Assembly: GCA_937895435.1 (NCBI GenBank)
Contig: CALAXT010000056.1
Coordinates: 26,605-90,604 of the forward strand
Length of the DNA: 64,000 bases
Reading direction: 5' to 3'
Origin: an uncultured Paracoccaceae bacterium
Lineage (GTDB): Bacteria; Pseudomonadota; Alphaproteobacteria; Rhodobacterales; Rhodobacteraceae
Shown: in pieces, positions 44,340 to 52,931 of the stretch
How positions within the stretch are numbered: the stretch's first letter is position 1
Layout: each line of letters begins with the position of its first letter
Program-made: the position numbers and the translations under genes
The notes under the pieces: generated by a model
The model's input: only the letters and a program-made list of their open reading frames with translations
The model's database searches: none
Told to the model about the DNA's origin: nothing

Positions 44340-47315
44340 ATGCGCGCAGAGGCCCGGATTACAGCAGTGCTGGGGCCGACAAATACCGGCAAAACCCATT
44401 ATGCCATCGAACGAATGCTAAGCCATCGCACGGGCGTGATTGGCCTGCCGCTGCGGCTTTTGGCACGCGAAGTTTATGACCGATGCGTTGCGGCCCGTGG
44501 CCCATCAGTGGTGGCACTGGTCACCGGCGAAGAACGCATTGTGCCCGAACGCACGCAGTATTGGGTGTGCACGGTCGAGGCGATGCCACTGGAAATTGGT
44601 GCCGATTTCGTGGCGATTGATGAAATTCAGCTGTGCGCCGACCCTGACCGTGGCCATGTTTTCACCGACCGGCTGCAAAACGCGCGCGGGCTGTTGGAAA
44701 CCATGTTTATGGGCGCTGACACCATGCGTGGAGCAATTGCCGCTATGGCACCGCGAGCCACGTTTATGCGCCGCGAACGGTTTTCGGCGCTGACCTATTC
44801 GGGGTCAAGAAAGCTGAGCAGAATGCCGCCGCGCAGCGCGATTGTTGGATTTTCCGTTGAAAATGTCTATGCAATCGCTGAATTGATCCGCCGTCAAAAG
44901 GGCGGTTGTGCTGTGGTGATGGGTGCGCTTTCACCGCGCACACGCAACGCACAGGTTGAACTCTATCAAAACGGTGATGTGGATTATCTGGTGGCAACAG
45001 ATGCCATCGGGATGGGGCTGAACCTTGATATCGAACATGTCGCATTTTCGGCACTGTCAAAATTTGACGGCCAGCGCATGCGCAGGCTTTATCCGCAAGA
45101 ACTGGCACAGATCGCGGGCCGGGCCGGGCGTCATCTGAATGATGGCAGTTTTGGCGTGACGGGCGAGGCGCGACCGCTGGACGATGAAACCATTGATGCC
45201 ATCGAAAACCACCGCTTTCCGGCAATTGAAAAGCTTTATTGGCGTCATGGCAGTTTGGAATTTGGCTCGGTTGAGCGGCTGATCGGCGCGCTGGAACGCC
45301 ACACCAGCGATCCATGGCTGACGCGTGTGCGCGAATCTGACGATCTGGCCGCATTGAAAGCCTTGGCCAGCATGCCAGAGCTGCGCGGGCATCTTGGGTC
45401 TGTGCAGGGGGTTCGACTTTTGTGGGATGTGTGCCGAATCCCCGACTTTCGCACCATCTCACCGGCAGAACACGCAGGACTTTTGGCACGCATTTTTGGC
45501 TTTTTGGCCGAAGGTGGCCGGGTGCCAGATGATTGGCTGGCCCGAAATATTGCGCGCATTGATCGCAGCGATGGCGATATTGATGCGATTTCCAAGCGTT
45601 TGGCCTATATTCGCACGTGGACATATGTTGCGCAGCGCAAAGGCTGGGTTCATGATGAAACCCATTGGCGCGAGACGACGCGCGCTGTAGAAGACCGTTT
45701 GTCAGACGCGTTACACATGCGCTTGACCCAAAGATTTGTAGACCGGCGCACCAGCGTTCTGCTGCGCCGGTTGAAGCAGAAGGAGACCCTCGTGGCCGAG
45801 GTGAATGACAAAGGCGAAGTGACGGTTGAGGGCGAATTGATCGGCCGGATCGAAGGATTTCGATTCCGCCAAGATGCAAGTTCAAGCCCAGATGAGGCAC
45901 GCACATTGCGCGCAGCGGGTCTGGCGGCATTGCGCCCCGAATTCCACCTGCGCGCAGACCGATTCTATAACGCCCCTGACACGGAAATCGATTACACCGA
46001 ACAAGGTGGTCTGATGTGGGGCACACAGGCTGTGGGCAAGCTTATTGCGGGCTCTGACCCGCTCAAGCCGCTGGTTGAAGCCTTTGTGGATGAAGACGCG
46101 GGCCCTGATGTCACCGAAAAGGTTCGCCGCCGTCTGCAACATTTCATCGACAGAAAAATTGCCGCGCTCTTTGATCCACTTTTGGCAATGTCCCGCGATG
46201 AAACGCTGACCGGGCTTGCACGTGGGTTTGCCTTTCGCATGGTCGAAGCAATGGGCGTGCTGGCCCGCGACGGTGTAGCAGAAGAGGTCAAGGCCCTCGA
46301 TCAAGAAGCGCGATCTGCGCTGCGCAAACATGGGCTGCGGTTTGGCCAGTTCATGGTGTTTTTGCCCGCATTGCTGAAACCAGCCCCCACTCGGCTGCGC
46401 TTGGTTCTTTGGTCGCTGGCACAAGGGTTGCAAACATTTCCTGAAAGCCCGCCCCCCGGTTTGGTCACCATACCAAATTTGCCGGATGTTGAGCGGATGC
46501 ACTATACGCTGGCGGGCTATTACCCGGCCGGCGCACGCGCGATCCGTATTGATATGTTAGAGCGTTTGGCCGATCTGTTGCGCGGACAAGACAGCCGCAC
46601 AGGCTTTGAGGCGACGCCCGATATGCTGTCCATCACGGGCATGACGCTGGAGCAATTCGCCGATCTGCTGGGTGGTCTGGGTTACAGCGCTGACCGGAGC
46701 GAACGCGAAAAGACCAAAGCTGCAGCCCCTGAGGTTGTTGCCCCCCCCGTTTCCCAAAAACCAGCAAGCGACGCCCCCATCCCCGAGGGCGAAAGCGCTC
46801 TGTCGCCTGAGCAAGTGCAAGAAATGTTGGGGGCGTTGCCGCAAATCGCTCCGCTTGTGGGGCCCGATGCGACGGCAGAAAGTGACAGCTTGGCCATGCC
46901 TGCTGCACCGGAAACCGAGGTTTTCTATACATTTAAATGGCAACCCCGCCCCCGGCGTGAACCCACACAACGACGCGGACGCGCATCTGGCCCAGGCGAC
47001 TTTGCCAAAGGTGCGCCGACCACTGCACCCGGCAATCAAAGCCCTTCAGACGCTGCACCCAAGTCCCATGCCGACCGCCCACGCCACAAACGCCCAGCAG
47101 AGGGTGGCGGCGATAAAGGGCCAAGCGCTGGTGGCAAAAGATCTGGGAAAGCGGGCGGTGCCAACAAGCCCGGTGACCGCTCTGATCGTGGCAAACCCAC
47201 CAACCCCAAACGCGATGAAGGTGCGCGCCGCTTTGAATCGCGCCCCGCCCGCGAACAAAAAATCGACCCAGATAACCCCTTTGCCGTCTTGATGGCTCTG
47301 AAAGACCGGACATAA
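44340..47315 (+). CDS. Suv3-like ATP-dependent RNA helicase
   Basis: This 991-residue protein belongs to the Suv3 group of superfamily 2 helicases, which unwind RNA for 3'-5' decay in mitochondria. Walker A is GPTNTGKT (12-19), motif II is DEIQ (94-97), and motif VI is QIAGRAGRH. A Suv3 C-terminal domain follows. From about residue 800 the protein is disordered and Gly/Lys/Arg/Pro-rich, probably RNA-binding. Alphaproteobacteria commonly carry such proteins. It is cotranscribed with an S4 protein. Confidence 0.92.
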   Translation: MRAEARITAVLGPTNTGKTHYAIERMLSHRTGVIGLPLRLLAREVYDRCVAARGPSVVALVTGEERIVPERTQYWVCTVEAMPLEIGADFVAIDEIQLCADPDRGHVFTDRLQNARGLLETMFMGADTMRGAIAAMAPRATFMRRERFSALTYSGSRKLSRMPPRSAIVGFSVENVYAIAELIRRQKGGCAVVMGALSPRTRNAQVELYQNGDVDYLVATDAIGMGLNLDIEHVAFSALSKFDGQRMRRLYPQELAQIAGRAGRHLNDGSFGVTGEARPLDDETIDAIENHRFPAIEKLYWRHGSLEFGSVERLIGALERHTSDPWLTRVRESDDLAALKALASMPELRGHLGSVQGVRLLWDVCRIPDFRTISPAEHAGLLARIFGFLAEGGRVPDDWLARNIARIDRSDGDIDAISKRLAYIRTWTYVAQRKGWVHDETHWRETTRAVEDRLSDALHMRLTQRFVDRRTSVLLRRLKQKETLVAEVNDKGEVTVEGELIGRIEGFRFRQDASSSPDEARTLRAAGLAALRPEFHLRADRFYNAPDTEIDYTEQGGLMWGTQAVGKLIAGSDPLKPLVEAFVDEDAGPDVTEKVRRRLQHFIDRKIAALFDPLLAMSRDETLTGLARGFAFRMVEAMGVLARDGVAEEVKALDQEARSALRKHGLRFGQFMVFLPALLKPAPTRLRLVLWSLAQGLQTFPESPPPGLVTIPNLPDVERMHYTLAGYYPAGARAIRIDMLERLADLLRGQDSRTGFEATPDMLSITGMTLEQFADLLGGLGYSADRSEREKTKAAAPEVVAPPVSQKPASDAPIPEGESALSPEQVQEMLGALPQIAPLVGPDATAESDSLAMPAAPETEVFYTFKWQPRPRREPTQRRGRASGPGDFAKGAPTTAPGNQSPSDAAPKSHADRPRHKRPAEGGGDKGPSAGGKRSGKAGGANKPGDRSDRGKPTNPKRDEGARRFESRPAREQKIDPDNPFAVLMALKDRT

Positions 47316-47318
47316 TCT

Positions 47319-47762
47319 TTGCCTGCCGCGACCGAACCGCCGTCAAAAATTCGGTTGGATAAATGGTTGTGGCAGGCCCGATTTTTTCGCACACGCAGTT
47401 TGGCGGCCAAAGTTTCTGGTGGCGGCGGTATGCGGGTGAATGGGCAACGCATTGCCAAATCAGCCCATATGGTTGGGCCGGGTGATACTTTGACATTTAC
47501 CCAAGCAAACCAAATCAGGGTCATCCGGATTCTGGCCGCTGGTGAACGGCGTGGCCCCGCCCCCGAGGCGCAGTTGCTCTATCACGATCTGGATCCGCCA
47601 TCGAAAATAGCGCCGGATGCCGATACAGTTCCCCAAGCAGCCCCCGGCAGCTATGCTGCGAACAAACACCTGTCACCCGCACCCGGATTTGATGGCAAAG
47701 GCCGCCCCAGCAAAAAGGATCGGCGAAGATATACGCTTTCACAGCGCACGCCGCTTGAATGA
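47319..47762 (+). CDS. S4-domain RNA-binding protein, Hsp15-like
   Basis: This 147-residue protein has an S4 domain over residues 9-70 (IRLDKWLWQARFFRTRSLAAK, GGMRVNGQRIAKSAHMVGPGD). It resembles Hsp15, which recycles stalled 50S subunits carrying peptidyl-tRNA. The C-terminal third is basic. The apparent start is TTG, four bases past the helicase stop; no strong ribosome site is seen, so coupling is likely. Confidence 0.85.
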   Translation: MPAATEPPSKIRLDKWLWQARFFRTRSLAAKVSGGGGMRVNGQRIAKSAHMVGPGDTLTFTQANQIRVIRILAAGERRGPAPEAQLLYHDLDPPSKIAPDADTVPQAAPGSYAANKHLSPAPGFDGKGRPSKKDRRRYTLSQRTPLE

Positions 47763-47811
47763 TCGGCCACCTTGGTCTAGCTAATCCCGGGTAAGATAAG
47801 CGAGACAGCCC

Positions 47812-48150
47812 ATGACCTATGTCGTCACCGACAATTGCATCGCCTGCAAATATACCGATTGCGTCGAAGTATGCCCGGTCGATTGCTTCTATGAGGGCAC
47901 CAATATGTTGGTGATCCATCCCGATGAATGTATCGATTGTGGCGTGTGCGAACCCGAATGCCCCGCCGATGCGATTCGCCCCGATACCGAGCCCGGTATG
48001 GAACAATGGGTGACGTTCAACCGGGAATATTCGGAAAAATGGCCGGTGATCATCACCCAAAAAGATCCGTTGCCTGATGCGGAAGCCCGCGATGGCGAAA
48101 CCGATAAGCTTGAGAAGTATTTCAAGCCCGAACCCGGCACGGGCGGTTGA
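47812..48150 (+). CDS. fdxA: Seven-iron ferredoxin FdxA
   Basis: This 112-residue ferredoxin begins [20 protein letters not shown]. Cysteines at 9, 12, 17, 21, 25, 40, 43, 46 and 50 provide the ligands for one [3Fe-4S] and one [4Fe-4S] cluster. It is a small soluble electron carrier. It lies upstream of carD in the same direction, an arrangement common in alphaproteobacteria. Confidence 0.96.
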   Translation: MTYVVTDNCIACKYTDCVEVCPVDCFYEGTNMLVIHPDECIDCGVCEPECPADAIRPDTEPGMEQWVTFNREYSEKWPVIITQKDPLPDAEARDGETDKLEKYFKPEPGTGG

Positions 48151-48216
48151 CCCGCCATCTAGCAGCGATCACGCACGGATGAGATGCGTGCTGGGACAAG
48201 ATCACAAAAGACTTCT

Positions 48217-48246
48217 TTGATTCGCAGCCCATTTCTGTTATGTAAT
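48217..48246 (+). promoter_or_regulatory. Candidate promoter upstream of the structured RNA
   Basis: TTGATT (48217-48222) is followed by TATGTA (16-base spacer) or TGTAAT (18-base spacer). Either would start a transcript near 48252 that contains both hairpins described next. Confidence 0.35.
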
Positions 48247-48251
48247 CGTTA

Positions 48252-48359
48252 CAAAACACGCAGACCCGTGGAAACCGGAGTGCTTTGCTGTTGTGCAAAG
48301 CACCATCCGAAAGGCTGACCCAAAACTGGGAAGATTTTCCCGAAGGGTCGGCTTTTTTT
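48252..48359 (+). ncRNA. Candidate structured small RNA or carD leader attenuator
   Basis: Two hairpins sit between fdxA and carD. The first (48280-48303) is a perfect 9-bp stem, GTGCTTTGC with GCAAAGCAC, loop TGTTGT. The second (48313-48353) has arms GGCTGACCC and GGGTCGGCT around an inner GGGAA/TTCCC stem, followed by seven T: a strong intrinsic terminator. It ends about 37 bases before the carD ATG. It may end a short RNA of about 110 nt or control carD by attenuation. I know no named family that it matches. Confidence 0.5.
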
Positions 48360-48395
48360 GTCGCTCCAAAGGGTTTTGACCGAGGAAGTGACCAA

Positions 48396-48905
48396 ATGAC
48401 AAAGACCAAGAAATCCGAGTTCCGGCCGAATGAGTTTGTCGTCTATCCTGCGCATGGTGTGGGTAAGATCATCTCAATCGAAGAGCAGCACATTGCTGGC
48501 TTGCAGCTGGAGCTCTTCGTGATCTCTTTCGAAAAAGATAAAATGACACTGCGGGTGCCCACAAATAAGGCAACAGCAGTGGGCATGCGGTCACTGTCAT
48601 CGCCAGATGTCGTGACCAAAGCGCTGGACACGCTCAAGGGCAAGGCCCGCGTAAAACGGGCCATGTGGTCCCGCCGGGCGCAGGAATACGAACAAAAGAT
48701 CCATTCCGGCGATCTGTTGTCGATTGCCGAGGTGGTGCGCGACCTGTACCGCACTGATGATCAGCGCGAACAGTCATATTCCGAGCGTCAGCTTTACGAA
48801 GCCGCACTGGAACGTCTGACGCGTGAAGTTGCTGCTGTGAACGGGGTTGACGAAACAAACGCCCAGAAAAAAGTCGATGATGTGCTGATGTCCCGCGCAG
48901 CCTAA
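48396..48905 (+). CDS. carD: CarD-family transcription regulator
   Basis: This 169-residue protein binds RNA polymerase beta through its N-terminal Tudor-like domain (FRPNEFVVYPAHGVGKIISIEEQ) and DNA through its helical C-terminal domain. In Rhodobacterales CarD activates promoters that deviate at the -7 position, including rRNA promoters. AGGAAG lies before the ATG. A terminator lies in its leader. Confidence 0.95.
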   Translation: MTKTKKSEFRPNEFVVYPAHGVGKIISIEEQHIAGLQLELFVISFEKDKMTLRVPTNKATAVGMRSLSSPDVVTKALDTLKGKARVKRAMWSRRAQEYEQKIHSGDLLSIAEVVRDLYRTDDQREQSYSERQLYEAALERLTREVAAVNGVDETNAQKKVDDVLMSRAA

Positions 48906-48945
48906 GCTGGGTGTGATACTTTGATTTAAAATCAACGCGCCCAGC
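48906..48945 (+). terminator. Inverted repeat past carD
   Basis: GCTGGG pairs with CCCAGC around an inner perfect palindrome TTGATTTAAAATCAA. It begins at the carD stop and may end the transcript, although there is no T-tract. It lies between carD and the convergent cobS. Confidence 0.45.
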
Positions 48946-48980
48946 AGATTATGCAGGGCGGGTATTTTAATGTTTGGCGC

Positions 48981-49778
48981 TCAGGAAGCAAGTGCTGCCA
49001 TCAGCACAGCCAGCCCCACCAGCTCAGATATCTGCTGCGCTGCGCCCAGAATATCACCAGTTTGCCCGCAAATCTTAGCACGCGCCAAAAGCCCAACCCC
49101 CAATGTGGCAACCGCTACCGCACCCAAAATGCTGGGCAGCAACCCAATCATGCCCGCCATCGCAAATCCCACAGCGCTGAGGGCCAAAACCACCGCAGCA
49201 CAGGCCACCACAACCTCACGCGCGGGCTTGCCCACTGATTGCGCAAGACCCACGCCGCGCGCATTGGGCAGGGCGTGAATTAACACCACCATCGGCAACC
49301 GGGTTATGGCTGCCAAACTGGTCAACAGCCCCAACCCCGCAACCGCGCCACATCCGCCAAACACCGCCGAAAGCCCAAGCCAGCGCAGCAAAAACATGCC
49401 AACCAATGCCAACACACCATACGTGCCGATATGGCTGTCTTTCATGATCTCCAGGCGCCGCTCTGGGGTCCAGCCCCCCCAAAAACCGTCAGCCGTATCG
49501 GCCAACCCATCTTCATGCATGGCGCCCGACACCACCATACCGGCCCCAAGCGCCAGACCTGCGGCAAACCCAACAGACAGCCCACCCCACAGCGCCAACA
49601 TACCCACAGCCCAAACCACTGTGCCCACCAACACGCCCGCCAAAGGCCAAGCCCAGGCCGCAGCCGCACCACGGGCGCGGGCAGACTCAAAATCCAGCTG
49701 CACAGGCAGTCGGGTCAACAATCCCACCGCCATCGCAATGTCGCGCAGCAAAACGCGCCCCATGTCGGTTTGTGGCAT
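48981..49778 (-). CDS. cobS: Adenosylcobinamide-GDP ribazoletransferase (cobalamin synthase)
   Basis: This 265-residue membrane enzyme joins adenosylcobinamide-GDP with alpha-ribazole, the last assembly step of B12. The motif [15 protein letters not shown] with metal-binding acids is diagnostic. AAGGGG precedes the ATG. It is divergent from cobT, and the two act in sequence. Confidence 0.96.
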   Translation of the reverse strand: MPQTDMGRVLLRDIAMAVGLLTRLPVQLDFESARARGAAAAWAWPLAGVLVGTVVWAVGMLALWGGLSVGFAAGLALGAGMVVSGAMHEDGLADTADGFWGGWTPERRLEIMKDSHIGTYGVLALVGMFLLRWLGLSAVFGGCGAVAGLGLLTSLAAITRLPMVVLIHALPNARGVGLAQSVGKPAREVVVACAAVVLALSAVGFAMAGMIGLLPSILGAVAVATLGVGLLARAKICGQTGDILGAAQQISELVGLAVLMAALAS

Positions 49779-49855
49779 TAATGCGCCCCTTTCGGCTGGA
49801 CCATCCCCCGCCTTACCCGATAGCCGTTTGGCACTCCCTTAGCAACGAGCCCGAA

Positions 49856-50872
49856 ATGATACAGCCATTTACCAGCCTGACCGAATTTCGCAGCCTTTTG
49901 TCGCAAGCCCCCGGCCCCGATGATACGGCGACAGCCGATGCACAGGCCCGCAATGCTCAGCTTACAAAGCCACCGGCAGCCCTTGGACGGTTAGAGGATT
50001 TGGCTATTTGGTACGCCGGCTGGCGTGGCACAGGTCGCCCGCAACTAAGCGCACCACAAATTCTAATTTTTGCTGGAAACCATGGGGTTGCCGCTCGTGG
50101 TGTGTCGGCCTTTCCCGCCGAGGTCACCGCCCAGATGGTCGGGAACTTTCAGGCCGGTGGCGCGGCCATCAACCAACTGGCCAAGACATTTGGGGCCACA
50201 TTGGGTGTGCACGCGCTGGATTTAGATCATCCCACAGCTGATTTCACACAAACTCCCGCAATGTCCGAGCCCGAGGTGGTGGCAGCCCTTGCAACCGGGT
50301 GGGCTGCAGTATCGGATAAAGCCGATTTGTTGGTTGTCGGGGAAATGGGCATTGGCAACACCACTGCGGCAGCCGCCATCTCGGCAGCACTTTTCGGCGG
50401 ACAAGCCCAAGATTGGACAGGACGCGGCACTGGGGTTGATGATGCAGGCATTGCGCGGAAAATCCAGGTGGTGGCCGAAGGTCTGACCCGCCATGCTGGC
50501 CTTTTGTCGGACCCGCTGCATGTCTTGCGCGCTTTGGGTGGGCGCGAATTGGCCGCAATGGCAGGCGCTATAGCTGCCGCACGTCACTTGCGCATTCCCG
50601 TTATTTTGGATGGTTTTATCTGCTGCGCTGCTGCATCGGTGCTGTATTGCACCCAGCCGGGGGCGTTGGATCATTGCATATCAGGCCATGTTTCAGCCGA
50701 GGCGGCACATGCACGCCTGTTGGAAAAACTGGGTAAATCACCGCTGCTGTCGCTGGGGCTACGCTTGGGCGAAGGCTCGGGGGCGGCGCTGGCCATTGGC
50801 GTGCTGAAAGCCGCTGTGGCGTGTCATTCCGATATGGCAACCTTTGCCGAAGCAGGTGTTGCCGCCGGCTGA
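49856..50872 (+). CDS. cobT: Nicotinate-nucleotide-DMB phosphoribosyltransferase
   Basis: This 338-residue enzyme makes alpha-ribazole phosphate from 5,6-dimethylbenzimidazole and NaMN. Motifs include [30 protein letters not shown] and the catalytic Glu in [12 protein letters not shown]. Start ATG at 49856 gives the usual N terminus. Its last 49 bases overlap the antisense 3' end of the antiporter gene. Confidence 0.97.
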   Translation: MIQPFTSLTEFRSLLSQAPGPDDTATADAQARNAQLTKPPAALGRLEDLAIWYAGWRGTGRPQLSAPQILIFAGNHGVAARGVSAFPAEVTAQMVGNFQAGGAAINQLAKTFGATLGVHALDLDHPTADFTQTPAMSEPEVVAALATGWAAVSDKADLLVVGEMGIGNTTAAAAISAALFGGQAQDWTGRGTGVDDAGIARKIQVVAEGLTRHAGLLSDPLHVLRALGGRELAAMAGAIAAARHLRIPVILDGFICCAAASVLYCTQPGALDHCISGHVSAEAAHARLLEKLGKSPLLSLGLRLGEGSGAALAIGVLKAAVACHSDMATFAEAGVAAG

Positions 50873-52848
50873 TCGCCCGCAGTTTCTTGGCCCAGCTCAT
50901 CGCTCAGATCAGGGCCAAGTTCTGATGCCAATACATCGTCTGGCCCCGTCTCGCCCAATTCTGGTGCGGGGGTTGGTGGGGCGGCATGATGGCGTTCGCT
51001 GGCCAGATCTAACCGCGCCATCAGCGCGCTTTCCAGTTCTTGGTTCAACGCACGCGCCCGGGCAATATAGGGTTCATTCTTTTCCATTGGCTGGCCTGGC
51101 ACCCACAGTTCTGCCAGGGACCGCAGGTTGGTGCGGTCATGGTGGTAATAGGCGCGGGCAAGCTCGGCCGCTTCAAATTCAGAAAACCCAGTATGTTCCA
51201 ATACATAGCGCCCTGCCCGAATGCCGCTGTCAAACATTTCGCGCACAATATCATCAGCGCCCGCCCGAAACAGTTCATAGACATGCACCCGGTCGCGGGC
51301 GCGCGCAATAATGTGCAAATCTGGGCGCTGGCTGCGGGCGTATCGTACAATTTTCACAACCGCCGCCGGGTCATCCACAGCCGCCACCAAAACTCGTGCC
51401 TTGGCCAGCCCTGCTGAGTGTAACAGCTCTGGTCGGGTCGGATCGCCCAAAAAGGCCTTAACCCCGAAGCGGCGCATAAGTGCTATGGCGGTGATGTCAC
51501 TATCGAGCACCACCGTTGTCACACCAGAGGTTCGCGCCATGCGGTTGACCACTTGGCCAAACCGGCCAATCCCCGCAATGATCACATTGCCCTGTTCGTC
51601 AATCGCATCAGCCTTGGGGTCAGGCCGCGCCTCGGCCAAACGGCGTGAAATCGCCTCATACCCCAAGAACAACAGCGGTGTGAGCAACATAGACAGACTG
51701 ATGGCCAACAGCGCCATATGGCCCAAGCCCTCGGGCAGCGCGCGCTGTTGCACCGCAAAACTCAGGATAACAAAACCAAATTCACCCGCTTGCGCCAAAG
51801 ACAGCGCAAACAGCCACCGATCACGCCCACGCAGCCGAAACAACGTGCCAAGCACAAACAGCACCACACCTTTTAGCGCAATAATGCCAAGCGTCAGCCC
51901 CAGAACCGCCAAAGGTGCCGCCGCCAGCACTCCAAAATCAATCCCAGCACCAACCGTGATAAAAAACAGCCCCAACAGCAGTCCCTTGAACGGGGCGATA
52001 TCTGCCTCCATCTGGTGACGGAATTCAGAGTTGGCCAGAACTACACCAGCCAAAAAAGTCCCCAACGCTGGCGAAAAACCGACCAGCATCATGCCAAAAG
52101 CAATCGCGATAACAACCAAAAGCGCGAAAAATGTCGTCATCTCCGGCACTTTGGCCGCGCGTAAAAACCGAAAGATCGGCCGCGTTAGAAATTGGCCACC
52201 CAAGATGATGCCCGCAACAATTCCCACCGTCATCAGCGCCACCGCCCACCCCGGCAACCCCTGAACCAACGAAATGATCGCCCCCGCCGTGCCATCGGCC
52301 CCCGCACTGGCTCCGGCACCAGCCTGCCGGGCGCTTTGGCTGGCCAAAAGCGGCACCAGCGCCAAAATCGGAATAACCGCCACATCTTGCATCAGCAAAA
52401 CCGCAAAAGCCGAACGCCCACCCGCACTTGTCATCAGCTTTTTTTCAGTGAGCGTTTGCACGACGATTGCTGTGGATGACAGCGCAAGGCTCAGCCCCAG
52501 CACCAACGCACTTTGCCAGCCAAGGCCCAGCCAATACCCCACTCCAGCTAGGGCGGCGGTGGTGCCGACCACCTGCAACCCACCCAAGCCCAACAGCCGA
52601 TGGCGCATCGACCACAGCACACGGGGTTCAAGCTCAAGCCCAATGACAAACAGCATCAGCGCCACACCAAACTCTGCAACATGCTGCAGATCGCGCGCCT
52701 CATCCCCGACCAAATGCAGCAGCGGCCCAATCACAATGCCAGCCGCCAGATATCCCAACACCGATCCCAGCCCGGCCCGCGCGACAACTGGCACAATCAG
52801 TACCGCCGCAAAAAGATAGATGCCCGCCTGAAACAGAATGCTTTCCAT
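50824..52848 (-). CDS. Kef-type monovalent cation:proton antiporter (CPA2) with TrkA-N domain
   Basis: This 674-residue protein has about 12 spans (residues 1-390) of the CPA2 exchanger type, with the QDVAVIPI motif. A cytoplasmic TrkA-N domain ([16 protein letters not shown], GxGxxG for NAD) follows, then a low-complexity acidic tail. It should exchange K+ or Na+ for protons under nucleotide control. KefB versus KefC cannot be separated here, and no KefF/KefG ancillary gene is adjacent. AAAGGGG precedes the ATG. Confidence 0.93.
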   Translation of the reverse strand: MESILFQAGIYLFAAVLIVPVVARAGLGSVLGYLAAGIVIGPLLHLVGDEARDLQHVAEFGVALMLFVIGLELEPRVLWSMRHRLLGLGGLQVVGTTAALAGVGYWLGLGWQSALVLGLSLALSSTAIVVQTLTEKKLMTSAGGRSAFAVLLMQDVAVIPILALVPLLASQSARQAGAGASAGADGTAGAIISLVQGLPGWAVALMTVGIVAGIILGGQFLTRPIFRFLRAAKVPEMTTFFALLVVIAIAFGMMLVGFSPALGTFLAGVVLANSEFRHQMEADIAPFKGLLLGLFFITVGAGIDFGVLAAAPLAVLGLTLGIIALKGVVLFVLGTLFRLRGRDRWLFALSLAQAGEFGFVILSFAVQQRALPEGLGHMALLAISLSMLLTPLLFLGYEAISRRLAEARPDPKADAIDEQGNVIIAGIGRFGQVVNRMARTSGVTTVVLDSDITAIALMRRFGVKAFLGDPTRPELLHSAGLAKARVLVAAVDDPAAVVKIVRYARSQRPDLHIIARARDRVHVYELFRAGADDIVREMFDSGIRAGRYVLEHTGFSEFEAAELARAYYHHDRTNLRSLAELWVPGQPMEKNEPYIARARALNQELESALMARLDLASERHHAAPPTPAPELGETGPDDVLASELGPDLSDELGQETAGDQPAATPASAKVAISE

Positions 52849-52931
52849 ATGCCCCTTTCAGGCCAGCCACATTTTGGCCGCACGTCTTGCGCATCTGCGC
52901 TGATGCCCACGCAACCGCGCTTTGGGCCAGA

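Noticed and set aside
48921..48935. TTGATTTAAAATCAA as a second FNR site
   Set aside because: The spacer is five bases rather than four and it lies downstream of carD, inside an inverted repeat.
49779..49855. Cobalamin riboswitch between cobS and cobT
   Set aside because: The spacer is only 77 bases and lacks the B12-box.
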